Shown: in pieces, positions 1-7,772 of the stretch
Numbering within the stretch: position 1 is the stretch's first letter
How the letters are laid out: each line of letters opens with the position of its first letter
Source of the DNA: CANQDT01 sp051878935
GTDB taxonomy: Bacteria; Bacillota; Clostridia; Lachnospirales; Lachnospiraceae
DNA length: 25,475 nt
Reading direction: 5' to 3'
Assembly (NCBI GenBank): GCA_051878935.1
Contig: JBJELB010000111.1
Location: 1-25,475 of the forward strand
Position numbers and translations under genes: made by a program
Notes under the pieces: model-generated
Database searches by the model: none
What the model was told of the DNA's origin: nothing
Seen by the model: the letters and a program-made list of their open reading frames with translations, nothing else

Positions 1-9
1 TGAATAGTC

Positions 10-53
10 GACTTTTAATCAAGTTGTCCGGGGTTCGAATCCCCGCACGCTCA
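10..53 (+). tRNA. 3' fragment of a tRNA-Lys(UUU)-like gene, probable attachment site
   Basis: Bases 12-18 read as a Lys anticodon loop (C-TTTT-AA). They are followed by the 3' half of the anticodon stem (19-23), a 5-nt variable loop, a perfect T-arm (29-45, loop TTCGAAT) and a 3' acceptor strand ending in A at 53. The bases before position 10 do not fit a tRNA. The 5' anticodon-stem strand would have to be CTTGA but reads GTCGA, which gives two mismatches, and no normal D-stem precedes it. An intact tRNA would keep that pairing. Tyrosine recombinases often use tRNA 3' ends as att sites and leave such a displaced 3' copy at the far boundary of the element, so the element would lie to the left of the window. 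CCA is not encoded. The call as a tRNA 3' portion is firm; the att role is inferred. Confidence 0.7.
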
Positions 54-95
54 TGAAAAAATAGTACCACTCGTTTGAGTGGTACTATTTTTTCA
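54..95 (+). terminator. Strong intrinsic terminator after the tRNA fragment
   Basis: A perfect 19-bp stem (54-72 with 77-95) encloses a GTTT loop, with an A-run at the 5' end and a T-run at the 3' end. The symmetry means it could stop transcription from either side. It follows the tRNA 3' end directly, as expected for the original terminator of the tRNA gene. Confidence 0.85.
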
Positions 96-96
96 T

Positions 97-303
97 GGCG
101 TTACGAAGTAAAGTGAGAACCCCGTTCGGGGTTCGAACCTACGACACTACAAGCGGGACAGAAGCAAGGTAAATCAACGGTTTGCGCTTGCGCAAGAACC
201 TGTGATTTGCCTTGCTTCTATTGTGCGACAGCACGAAACGCCGGGAACTTTGTTTCCGGCGTCATCGCTTGTAGTGTATTTAGTTATGTTTACTTCGTGC
301 CAG
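97..303. repeat. Multi-branched foldback element, about 200 bp
   Basis: No gene is supported between 96 and 464. Bases 104-113 pair with 290-299 as the outer stem. Inside it are a hairpin at 117-134 (7-bp stem, GTTC loop) and a middle stem 144-155 with 266-277 (12 bp, perfect). The middle stem encloses a long hairpin, 160-176 with 203-219 (17 bp, one wobble) extended by 179-182 with 197-200, then a small hairpin at 223-234 and another at 238-262. The whole stretch folds as a closed multi-arm structure. It could be a MITE-like non-coding element or a structured RNA. It shares the foldback style of the three 400-bp repeats further right, but I see no clear sequence identity with them. Confidence 0.6.
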
Positions 304-374
304 CTGAGTTGATAAATCTATGCAGTCAAAAGCAATTTATGTCGTCATAATGTCGTCAGAATTAGCATCAAACC

Positions 375-403
375 TATACATTTTAAGGTTTATTCTGTAT
401 AAT
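375..403 (+). promoter_or_regulatory. Predicted sigma-A promoter for the MFS gene
   Basis: A perfect TATAAT at 398-403 sits 17 bp after TATACA (375-380, 4 of 6 to consensus). The predicted start, near 410, would leave a leader of about 55 nt before the MFS start codon at 465. The -35 box is weak. Confidence 0.5.
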
Positions 404-464
404 AGATTCAAAATGCAGCGATATCACACAAGTTGGAAATATTTCTTGATAAGAGGTTATTATA

Positions 465-1682
465 ATGCAGTTAACATTTCGACATACAAAATACGCCTGC
501 TACATTGCATACATTGTACAGGCGATAGGGAATAATCTGGCGCCATTATTGTTCGTGGCGTTTCGTAGACAATTTGGTTTTTCTTTAGAATTTATCGGTT
601 CGTTGATTGTGATCAACTTTGCGGCACAGATGCTGATTGATTTTGCATCGACGAAATATGTGGATCGGTTAGGCTTCCGTAAATGTGTTACAATAGCACA
701 TATTGCGTCAACCATAGGTTTTCTTGGATTAGGAATCTTTCCGTATGCATTGGCATCGCCTAAAGTTGGTGTGATTCTGGCTATGTTGTTTTCAGCTATG
801 GGTGGAGGCTTGTTAGAGGTGATTGTGAGTCCGATCATTCATTCATTGCCGGGAGATGAAAAAGCATCAGCGATGAGTATTTTACATTCGTTTTATTGCT
901 GGGGACAGATGCTCGTGGTGATTGGGTCGACATTATATTTTGTGACGATAGGCACGGCAAACTTTCGTTATTTACCAATGTTGTGGGCAATTGTTCCTTT
1001 TGTCAATCTACTTGCCTTTATCAATGTTCCTATGGCAGAGATGGTTCCTGAGGAAGAGAGGATTCCGTTACGGGAAGTGTGCAAGACGGAGTTGTTTTGG
1101 CTTCTTATGATTATGATGGTATGTGCAGGTGCATCCGAATTAGCGATGTCACAATGGTCATCGTATTTTGCCGAAATGGGCTTAAAAGTTAGCAAGACAA
1201 TGGGTGATTTGCTGGGCATGTGCGGTTTTGCTTTTTTGATGGGAATAGCGCGAAGCTGGTTTGCGGTTATCAGTGCCAAAACAGAACGTTTGCATGATGA
1301 TGAAGCTACAAAACGCATGATTACGAAAAACCTCATTGGAAATAGTATTCTATGCATCGCTAGTTATATGATTGCGTCATTTTCGCCATGGCCCTTGTTG
1401 GCTTTGATTGGCTGTGCGCTTTGCGGATTTTCCGTCGGCATTATGTGGCCGGGATGTTTTAGCCTGGCTACGGCAACGTTTCCAAAGACAGGGACAGGGA
1501 TGTTTGCATATCTTGCATTAGGCGGAGATATTGGTTGTGCAGCGGGACCTATGCTTGTTACTGTTTTTTCCGGGATGTCGAATGGTGAGATTCGGTCAGG
1601 ATTGACAATTGGTATGATTTTCCCTATCATGATGATAGTAGCGGCTATGATTTTGAAAAGGCGTAGCGAGAAGACTATATAA
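465..1682 (+). CDS. Major facilitator superfamily transporter
   Basis: A 405-residue polytopic membrane protein whose length and hydrophobic pattern fit 12 transmembrane helices. The loop after helix 2 carries an MFS motif-A-like sequence (DRLGFRK, residues 67-73). A conserved-looking HSFYCWGQ at 141-148 resembles the fifth-helix region of the FucP/sugar-type MFS branch. The family usually moves small solutes by proton coupling; the substrate cannot be told from sequence. The start is supported by AAGAGG 8 bases upstream and a TATAAT promoter at 398-403. The next gene begins 41 bases downstream with no terminator between, so the two may be cotranscribed. MFS membership is sure; the sugar assignment is weak. 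Confidence 0.85.
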   Translation: MQLTFRHTKYACYIAYIVQAIGNNLAPLLFVAFRRQFGFSLEFIGSLIVINFAAQMLIDFASTKYVDRLGFRKCVTIAHIASTIGFLGLGIFPYALASPKVGVILAMLFSAMGGGLLEVIVSPIIHSLPGDEKASAMSILHSFYCWGQMLVVIGSTLYFVTIGTANFRYLPMLWAIVPFVNLLAFINVPMAEMVPEEERIPLREVCKTELFWLLMIMMVCAGASELAMSQWSSYFAEMGLKVSKTMGDLLGMCGFAFLMGIARSWFAVISAKTERLHDDEATKRMITKNLIGNSILCIASYMIASFSPWPLLALIGCALCGFSVGIMWPGCFSLATATFPKTGTGMFAYLALGGDIGCAAGPMLVTVFSGMSNGEIRSGLTIGMIFPIMMIVAAMILKRRSEKTI

Positions 1683-1723
1683 TAGAAGGAAATGTTATTA
1701 CACGCAAGAATCGGAGAGCGAAT

Positions 1724-3106
1724 ATGAAGAAACCGATCTATGATGCCCTACTGGCATACCGGGATGAAAATCGATATCCTTTTCATATGCCGGGACATAA
1801 ACGCAATATGGCAGGGCATGCTTTTTCGGATGCTTATGCATTTGATATAACAGAAGTGGATGGTATGGATGATTTGCATATGCCGGAAGGGGTTATCCGT
1901 GAATCCATGGATATTGCGAAAACAATCTATGGAACAAAAGAGACATATTATCTGGTGAATGGCAGTAGTTGTGGTTTGTTAGCTGCGATCTCATGTAGTT
2001 GCCATCCTGGTGATAGCATACTTGTTTCCCGCAACTGTCATAAGTCTGTGCATAATGCGATTGCGTTACTGCACCTGAGACCGGTTTATTGGCAGGAAGG
2101 AGAGGATTTGCCGGAAGAGGATATAACAGCGATTGTAATTACTTCTCCTAATTATGAAGGTGTTTTGACAGATTTAACATCAATTGTTGAATGGAAACAG
2201 ACACATTCAGCCTGTCTGATTGTAGATGAGGCACATGGTGCACATTTTCCGTTTAGTAAGGCATTTCCGGATAGTGCGATTGAGCGTGGAGCAGATATTG
2301 TGGTACAAAGTGTTCACAAGACGTTGCCATCCCTGACACAGACAGCGGTCCTGCATGTATGTACCGACGGTGTTTCATTGGAACGTTTGCAATATTATTT
2401 GTCGGTATATCAGAGTAGCAGTCCGTCTTATCTATTGATGGCATCGATAGAGTATTGTATTGTGTATTGTGCAGAACATCCGGAGATGTTTGAGGCTTAT
2501 GTGGAGCTTTTAAAGGAATACCGGGAAAAATTGAAACAATGTCACAGGATTCGACTGGCAGAGTGGCACGGTAAGGAATCCGATATTTCGAGGTTGGTTT
2601 TACAGGTTTTACCGTATCGGAAGAAGACAGACCGGAGTATTGTGACCGGCTTGCAATTAGCAGAGATTTTACGACATCAATATCAAATAGAAACAGAGAT
2701 GTCAGAACGGGATTATGTAGTATTGATATCAACTGTTTTTGATACACGGGAAGGCTTTGAGAGATTATATCGGGCATTACTGGAAATTGACGCTATGTTC
2801 GAAGCTGAAATGGAAGAGGGACAGGTTCCGGAACAGATACAGATAGGAAGCTATCCAAAAGCAGAACAGGTAATGCTGCCGGGTGATGTCATTCAACATA
2901 GAAGAGAGTATTTGTTATATCAGCAGGCATCAGGACGAATTTGTGCGGACTATATTTATATCTATCCACCCGGAATTCCGATTTTGTGTCCGGGAGAAAA
3001 GATAGATGATGAGTTGATTGCTTTTATCACACAATATGTTGAAAATGGATTTACTGTGCGTGGACTGGAAGACAAACAAATTGCGGTGTTGTGTAGAGAA
3101 GAATAA
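1724..3106 (+). CDS. Orn/Lys/Arg decarboxylase family PLP-dependent enzyme
   Basis: A 460-residue fold-type I PLP enzyme of the short Gram-positive Orn/Lys/Arg decarboxylase group (the B. subtilis SpeA/YaaO type, which lacks the N-terminal wing domain of the enterobacterial enzymes). It shows the family start HMPGHKR (21-27), the cofactor aspartate block VDEAHGAH (167-174) and the Schiff-base lysine in SVHKT (K199). The C-terminal part contains a PPGIP-type motif typical of the family. It probably decarboxylates a basic amino acid for polyamine synthesis or acid stress, but arginine, lysine and ornithine cannot be separated here. It stands 18 bases before tmk; yaaO and tmk are also neighbours in Bacillus, which supports the family call. 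Confidence 0.85.
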   Translation: MKKPIYDALLAYRDENRYPFHMPGHKRNMAGHAFSDAYAFDITEVDGMDDLHMPEGVIRESMDIAKTIYGTKETYYLVNGSSCGLLAAISCSCHPGDSILVSRNCHKSVHNAIALLHLRPVYWQEGEDLPEEDITAIVITSPNYEGVLTDLTSIVEWKQTHSACLIVDEAHGAHFPFSKAFPDSAIERGADIVVQSVHKTLPSLTQTAVLHVCTDGVSLERLQYYLSVYQSSSPSYLLMASIEYCIVYCAEHPEMFEAYVELLKEYREKLKQCHRIRLAEWHGKESDISRLVLQVLPYRKKTDRSIVTGLQLAEILRHQYQIETEMSERDYVVLISTVFDTREGFERLYRALLEIDAMFEAEMEEGQVPEQIQIGSYPKAEQVMLPGDVIQHRREYLLYQQASGRICADYIYIYPPGIPILCPGEKIDDELIAFITQYVENGFTVRGLEDKQIAVLCREE

Positions 3107-3124
3107 ATAGACGGAGAGAACAGT

Positions 3125-3775
3125 ATGAGAGGTATTTTTATTACATTGGAAGGAGCTGACGGCTCCGGGAAATCAACACAAATTACATTGCTTCAGGAGT
3201 ATTTAAAACAGCAGGGATTTGAAGTAGTGTTATCCAGAGAACCGGGCGCTACAGCGATTGGTGAGAAAATCCGTCAGGTAATTCTGGATAAGGAAAATCG
3301 TGAGATGGGACATATGACAGAGCTGATGTTATATGCGTCTGCACGTGCACAGTTAGTAGAGGAAGTAATTCAGCCGGCGTTGGAGTGCGGAAAAGCAGTG
3401 ATTTGTGACCGCTTTGTTGATTCTTCTGCAGTATATCAGGGGATGGGACGCGGATTAGGCGTTGAACTCGTATATGAAGTTAATAAACATGCGATACGAA
3501 ATATTATGCCGGATGTGACATTTTTTATTGATATCAGTGCCCAGGAGGGAATACGCCGTAAAAAAAATCAGGCGGAGCTTGATCGTATGGAGTTGGAAAC
3601 CATATCGTTTCACGAAAAGGTAGTAGAGGGATACCGCAGTCTGGCGAGACAGTATCCGGAACGCATTAAGTCAATTGATGGAATGTTGCCGGTTGAAGAG
3701 ATTCAGGACTATATAAGACAAGAGGTAGCTCAGGTATGCAAGTCAAAGAACATTTGTCCCGTGCGATACAATTAA
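3125..3775 (+). CDS. tmk: Thymidylate (dTMP) kinase
   Basis: A cytosolic enzyme that phosphorylates dTMP to dTDP with ATP for DNA synthesis. The 216 residues match the family size. The P-loop GADGSGKS spans residues 10-17, the dTMP-binding REP motif lies at 38-40, and the DRF motif (95-97) opens the conserved DRFVDSS block. An SD-like GGAGAG precedes the start. The 3' end overlaps the start of holB by 40 bases, which suggests translational coupling. The small darA/yaaQ gene often found between tmk and holB in Firmicutes is absent here. Confidence 0.95.
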   Translation: MRGIFITLEGADGSGKSTQITLLQEYLKQQGFEVVLSREPGATAIGEKIRQVILDKENREMGHMTELMLYASARAQLVEEVIQPALECGKAVICDRFVDSSAVYQGMGRGLGVELVYEVNKHAIRNIMPDVTFFIDISAQEGIRRKKNQAELDRMELETISFHEKVVEGYRSLARQYPERIKSIDGMLPVEEIQDYIRQEVAQVCKSKNICPVRYN

Positions 3776-4557
3776 ATAAAATCAATCATGCCTATATCTT
3801 TGTGGGTGATCTGGCAAGTGAATTGCGTGATATGGCAGAGTATTTTGCGAAGTGTCTGCAATGTACTGCTTATAATCAGGAACCGTGCGATATGTGTCAG
3901 TCCTGCCTGCAGGTGACAACAGGAAATCATCCGGATATTTTGTATTTACATCCGGAAAAGGAGACGAGCATTGGTGTAGATGACATTCGTTCACAGATTA
4001 ACGATAGCATGATTACCAAACCGTATCAGAGCCGGTATAAGGTTTATGTTGTGGAAAATGCTCATAAGATGACGGCACAGGCACAGAATGCGCTGCTGAA
4101 AACGCTGGAGGAGCCACCGTCATATGGAGTTATTATATTGTTGACGAATAATGCTAAGATTTTACTTCCCACAATACGTTCAAGATGTGTTATACTTAAC
4201 TTTGATTTCGTAGATGAGCAGCGGAAAATAGAGACAGATGAAGGATATCGTGATTTACGGCAACATTGTTATAGCACTCTGGATCGCATTCCGGATATGA
4301 GTGTTGAGGATATTATGGCAGCGGTGAAAGAGATTGCTGAATATAAACCCAGAATCATGGAATACCTGGATTGTATGCTATGCTGGTTCCGTGATGCACT
4401 GGTTGCAAAGGAACAGGGTGAAAACTCTGAGATATCCTATCAGAAAATGAATAAAAACATCATGGCAGTGGAGAATGCGAGAGAACGAATCAGTGCGAAT
4501 GTCAATCTGGAGTTAACGTTGCAGTTGTTGTTGTTTACAATAAAGGAGAAACAATAA
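3736..4557 (+). CDS. holB: DNA polymerase III delta' subunit
   Basis: Clamp-loader subunit, 273 residues. A Walker A lysine is not seen, as in delta' generally: the N-terminus has HAYIFVG (18-24) without a GKT/S. The zinc-binding cysteines are C43, C51, C54 and C57. The conserved clamp-loader block NALLKTLEEPP and the later TIRSRC motif are both present. The protein starts at VKEHL, slightly shorter than homologues that begin with an extra GFxxIIGHE stretch; no in-frame upstream sequence resembles that stretch, so this start is kept, with AGAGGT as a plausible SD inside tmk. The stop is one base before the ricT start, so the genes are tightly coupled. Confidence 0.9.
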   Translation: MQVKEHLSRAIQLNKINHAYIFVGDLASELRDMAEYFAKCLQCTAYNQEPCDMCQSCLQVTTGNHPDILYLHPEKETSIGVDDIRSQINDSMITKPYQSRYKVYVVENAHKMTAQAQNALLKTLEEPPSYGVIILLTNNAKILLPTIRSRCVILNFDFVDEQRKIETDEGYRDLRQHCYSTLDRIPDMSVEDIMAAVKEIAEYKPRIMEYLDCMLCWFRDALVAKEQGENSEISYQKMNKNIMAVENARERISANVNLELTLQLLLFTIKEKQ

Positions 4558-4558
4558 A

Positions 4559-5464
4559 ATGGTAAAAGTTATTGGAGTTCGTTTCCGACAGACAGGAAAG
4601 ATATATTATTTTGATCCATTGAAATTTGAAATTTCGGTGGGAGATCATGTGATTGTTGAAACGGTTCGTGGAGTAGAATACGGAACCGTTATGATTGCTG
4701 ATAAGATGGTGGAAGAAGAAAACATTGTGGATACACTCAAACCTGTTATCCGCATTGCAACACCGGAAGATGATGAGAAGCATAGAAAGAATCGTGAGAA
4801 ATCCAAAGAGGCGCTTCGTGTTTGTTCTGAGAAGGTAAAAGAGCATCAGTTGGATATGAAGCTGGTTGATGCGGAATATACCTTTGATAATAATAAAGTA
4901 TTGTTCTATTTTACTGCGGATGGGCGTGTTGATTTTCGCGATCTGGTAAAAGATCTGGCTGCCGTATTCCGTACCAGGATTGAATTGCGTCAAATCGGAG
5001 TACGAGATGAGACGAAACTGTGCGGCGGTCTGGGTGTTTGTGGAAGGGAACTATGCTGCCACACATTTTTAGCAGACTTTGCACCTGTTTCCATTAAGAT
5101 GGCAAAGGAACAAAATCTATCTTTAAATCCTACGAAGATTTCCGGTACCTGCGGACGATTGATGTGCTGCCTGAAGAATGAACAGGAGAGCTATGAATAT
5201 TTGAACAGTTCCATGCCATATGTAGGGGACGACGTTGAGACTTTGGATGGAATGAAAGGAAAAGTCTTCAGTGTGAATGTTTTAAGACAACTGGTCAAAG
5301 TGGTGTTTGAAGATGAAAAGGGCGAAAAAGAAGTAGTAGAATATCGTGCGGATGAATTGAAATTCAAACCGAGAAAGAAAAAGATTAAAATCTCAGAAAA
5401 AGAAAAGAAGAAGATGGAAAGCCTGGAGAAACAGGAGGCGAAAGAGGGAGGTTCTGTTTTATAA
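4559..5464 (+). CDS. ricT: PSP1-domain protein RicT (YaaT)
   Basis: 301 residues with the PSP1 C-terminal domain. In B. subtilis, RicT works with RicA and RicF in a complex that carries iron-sulfur clusters and affects RNase Y-dependent mRNA maturation, competence, biofilm formation and sporulation. The cysteine pattern is complete: C155, C161, C166/C167, C198 and C203/C204, in CGGLGVCGRELCC and SGTCGRLMCC. The C-terminal 40 residues are highly charged (Lys/Glu-rich). The start follows holB by one base and the stop overlaps the next start in TAATG. The place between holB and yabB is the classic Firmicutes order. Confidence 0.93.
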   Translation: MVKVIGVRFRQTGKIYYFDPLKFEISVGDHVIVETVRGVEYGTVMIADKMVEEENIVDTLKPVIRIATPEDDEKHRKNREKSKEALRVCSEKVKEHQLDMKLVDAEYTFDNNKVLFYFTADGRVDFRDLVKDLAAVFRTRIELRQIGVRDETKLCGGLGVCGRELCCHTFLADFAPVSIKMAKEQNLSLNPTKISGTCGRLMCCLKNEQESYEYLNSSMPYVGDDVETLDGMKGKVFSVNVLRQLVKVVFEDEKGEKEVVEYRADELKFKPRKKKIKISEKEKKKMESLEKQEAKEGGSVL

Positions 5465-6240
5465 TGTCGGAGCATCCGGAATGCTTACTGTTGGAAGATG
5501 AACGGTTAGATGATTTATACAGAAACGGATATCGCATCATTCAGAACAAACAGTGGTTTTGTTTTGGTATTGATGCGGTATTGTTATCTGATTATGCAAA
5601 AGTAAAAAAAGGCGAAACTGCGATTGACCTGGGTACCGGTACTGGTGTTATACCTATTTTGTTGGAGGCGAAGACGCAAGGACGGCACTTTACCGGATTA
5701 GAGATACAAAAGCCTTGTGCTGACATGGCTCGTAGAAGTGTTGCTTTGAATCAATTACAAGAAAAGGTTGAGATTGTGACAGGGGATATAAAAGAGATAC
5801 CGGGGCTGTTTGCGCCGGCTTCTTTTGATGTTGTAACATCTAATCCTCCCTATATGATTGCGACACACGGTGAGTTGTGTCAAAATGATGCAAAAGCGAT
5901 TGCCCGACAGGAAGTATGCTGTACACTGGAAGATGTTGTGAAACAGGCTGCCTTTTTGTTAAGAGAAAAAGGAAGATTTTATATGATACATAAGCCTTTC
6001 CGGCTTGCTGAGATTTTTCAGGTGATGACGAAATACCGGTTGGAACCGAAATCCATGCGGCTGGTACATCCTTATGTGGAGAAAGAACCAACGATGGTTT
6101 TGGTGGAGGGTGTGAAAGGTGCAAAATCAAGAATTACGGTACATCCGCCATTGATTGTATATGATAAACAACAACAATACACGGATGAGATATATCGCAT
6201 CTACGGTACAAACTGGGAAGAAGTAGTGAAGGGAAGATAA
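5464..6240 (+). CDS. yabB: tRNA1(Val) A37 N6-methyltransferase-like protein (YabB/TrmN6 family)
   Basis: 258-residue class I SAM-dependent methyltransferase. The SAM-binding motif I is DLGTGTG (55-61) and the N6-adenine catalytic motif is NPPY (127-130). The N-terminal DDLYRNGYRIIQNKQWFCFG block is typical of the YabB/TrmN6 family, which methylates A37 of tRNA-Val in E. coli. It shares the A of the ricT stop codon (TAATG), so translation is coupled. The next gene, rsmI, starts one base after its stop, and the pair yabB-rsmI is conserved in Firmicutes. The exact tRNA target is inferred. Confidence 0.9.
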   Translation: MSEHPECLLLEDERLDDLYRNGYRIIQNKQWFCFGIDAVLLSDYAKVKKGETAIDLGTGTGVIPILLEAKTQGRHFTGLEIQKPCADMARRSVALNQLQEKVEIVTGDIKEIPGLFAPASFDVVTSNPPYMIATHGELCQNDAKAIARQEVCCTLEDVVKQAAFLLREKGRFYMIHKPFRLAEIFQVMTKYRLEPKSMRLVHPYVEKEPTMVLVEGVKGAKSRITVHPPLIVYDKQQQYTDEIYRIYGTNWEEVVKGR

Positions 6241-6241
6241 A

Positions 6242-7084
6242 ATGCAGGGACAATTATTTTTGTGTGCGACACCAATCGGAAATTTGGAAGATATCACATT
6301 CCGGGTTGTACGGACTCTGAAAGAAGTGGATTTGATTGCAGCCGAAGATACCAGAAACAGTCAGAAGCTTCTCAATCATTTTGATATCCATACGCCCATG
6401 ACAAGCTATCATGAATATAATAAATATGATAAGGCAGCTTATCTGGTTGAGAAAATGCTGCAGGGAGAAAATGTAGCATTGATTACCGATGCAGGGACAC
6501 CGGGTATTTCCGATCCGGGTGAGGAATTAGTGAAGCAGGCATACCAGGAAGGAATTATGGTTACTTCCCTGCCGGGAGCAGCAGCCTGTATCACTGCACT
6601 GACCTTATCCGGGTTATCTACACGCCGTTTTGCATTCGAGGCATTTCTTCCACATGACAAGAAGGAACGAAAGAGAATTCTGGATCAGCTGAAAGAAGAA
6701 ACAAGGACAGTGATTCTGTATGAAGCTCCACATCGCCTTTTAAAGACGTTGCAGCAGTTATATGAAACATTGGGTGATCGTCGCATTACCGTATGTAAAG
6801 AACTGACGAAACGCTATGAAAAGGCAATTCCTATGACGCTGCAAAAGGCAGTAGAGTATTATGAAGAGCAGGAGCCGAGAGGAGAATATGTTCTGGTGTT
6901 GGAAGGAGCGGATAGGGACGAGTTGGAGAAGGAACAGCAGGAGAACTGGAAAAATATGTCCGTTCAGGAACATCTGCAGATTTACACGAATCAGGGAAAG
7001 ACAGAAAAAGAAGCCATGAAGCTGGTAGCAACGGACCGTGGAGTTTCGAAACGTGATATTTATCAGGAAATCCACGTGAAATGA
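6242..7084 (+). CDS. rsmI: 16S rRNA C1402 2'-O-methyltransferase RsmI
   Basis: 280 residues of the tetrapyrrole-methylase fold. The signature TPIGNL is at 10-15, EDTR at 35-38, the SAM-binding TDAGTPGISDPG at 82-93 and the PG pair at 111-112, followed by FEAFLP. RsmI methylates the ribose of C1402 in the decoding centre of 16S rRNA. It ends the tmk-holB-ricT-yabB-rsmI run. A 70-base gap with no clear terminator separates it from spmA, so readthrough into spmA is possible. Confidence 0.95.
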   Translation: MQGQLFLCATPIGNLEDITFRVVRTLKEVDLIAAEDTRNSQKLLNHFDIHTPMTSYHEYNKYDKAAYLVEKMLQGENVALITDAGTPGISDPGEELVKQAYQEGIMVTSLPGAAACITALTLSGLSTRRFAFEAFLPHDKKERKRILDQLKEETRTVILYEAPHRLLKTLQQLYETLGDRRITVCKELTKRYEKAIPMTLQKAVEYYEEQEPRGEYVLVLEGADRDELEKEQQENWKNMSVQEHLQIYTNQGKTEKEAMKLVATDRGVSKRDIYQEIHVK

Positions 7085-7154
7085 TAATCGGATGTGGTAA
7101 ATAGAGCAGGTGCATCATAGAATAGTAAGAAGAAAATGAAAACAGGAAGAATCG

Positions 7155-7772
7155 ATGTTAAACTATTTGTGGTGTGCCATGTTGTTAATCGGGATTGTGA
7201 CCGGATGTTTAACGGGAAATCTGGGAGCGGTTTCGGAAGCATTTGTATCATCGGCAAAGGAAGCCATTGAATTGTGTGTGATGATGTTTGGTGTGATAGG
7301 AATGTGGATGGGAATGATGCGGATTGCTGAGCAGGGCGGAGTGATGCGTTCCCTTAGAACAGTATTATCTCCATTGATTCGTTTTCTTTTTCCTGAACTG
7401 CCCAAGGAGCACAAAGCATGTGAGTACATTGCAACGAATATGGCCGCCAATATACTGGGACTTGGATGGGCGGCAACACCGGCCGGATTGGATGCCATGC
7501 GGGAATTAGATCTATATGCAAATGAAAAAGTACACATACAGCACGGTCAGCCATCAGAAGTGAAGGCAGCGAGTGATGAGATGTGTACTTTTTTAGTTGT
7601 GAATGTGTCTTCTTTGCAATTAGTGCCGGTCAACATTATTGCATATCGTTCTCTGTATGGAAGCGTGAACCCGACAGCAATCGTAGGACCTGCAATTCTT
7701 ACTACGATGATCAGTACGCTTGCAGGAATCCTGTTTTGTAAACTGGTACAGATGAGAAAGCATCGGAGTTAG
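7155..7772 (+). CDS. spmA: Spore maturation protein A
   Basis: A 205-residue membrane protein of the nucleoside-recognition (Gate) domain family. It has several hydrophobic helices and the conserved block around TNMAANILGLGWAATPAGLDAM (residues 93-114). SpmA acts with SpmB in spore-core dehydration in B. subtilis. AGGAAG lies 5 bases before the ATG. Its usual partner spmB is not adjacent but 1.4 kb downstream, at 9180. Its stop codon overlaps by 4 bases with the 3' end of the convergent transporter gene. SpmA-family identity is firm; a spore role assumes the organism sporulates. Confidence 0.9.
   Translation: MLNYLWCAMLLIGIVTGCLTGNLGAVSEAFVSSAKEAIELCVMMFGVIGMWMGMMRIAEQGGVMRSLRTVLSPLIRFLFPELPKEHKACEYIATNMAANILGLGWAATPAGLDAMRELDLYANEKVHIQHGQPSEVKAASDEMCTFLVVNVSSLQLVPVNIIAYRSLYGSVNPTAIVGPAILTTMISTLAGILFCKLVQMRKHRS

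Noticed and set aside
1..53. Intact tRNA gene cut only by the window edge
   Set aside because: The anticodon stem has two mismatches (27-43 and 29-41) and the bases before it do not form a D-stem end, while the 3' half is perfect.
320..535. A 71-codon open frame before the MFS gene
   Set aside because: It runs over the MFS promoter and start, has no SD and no recognisable protein features.
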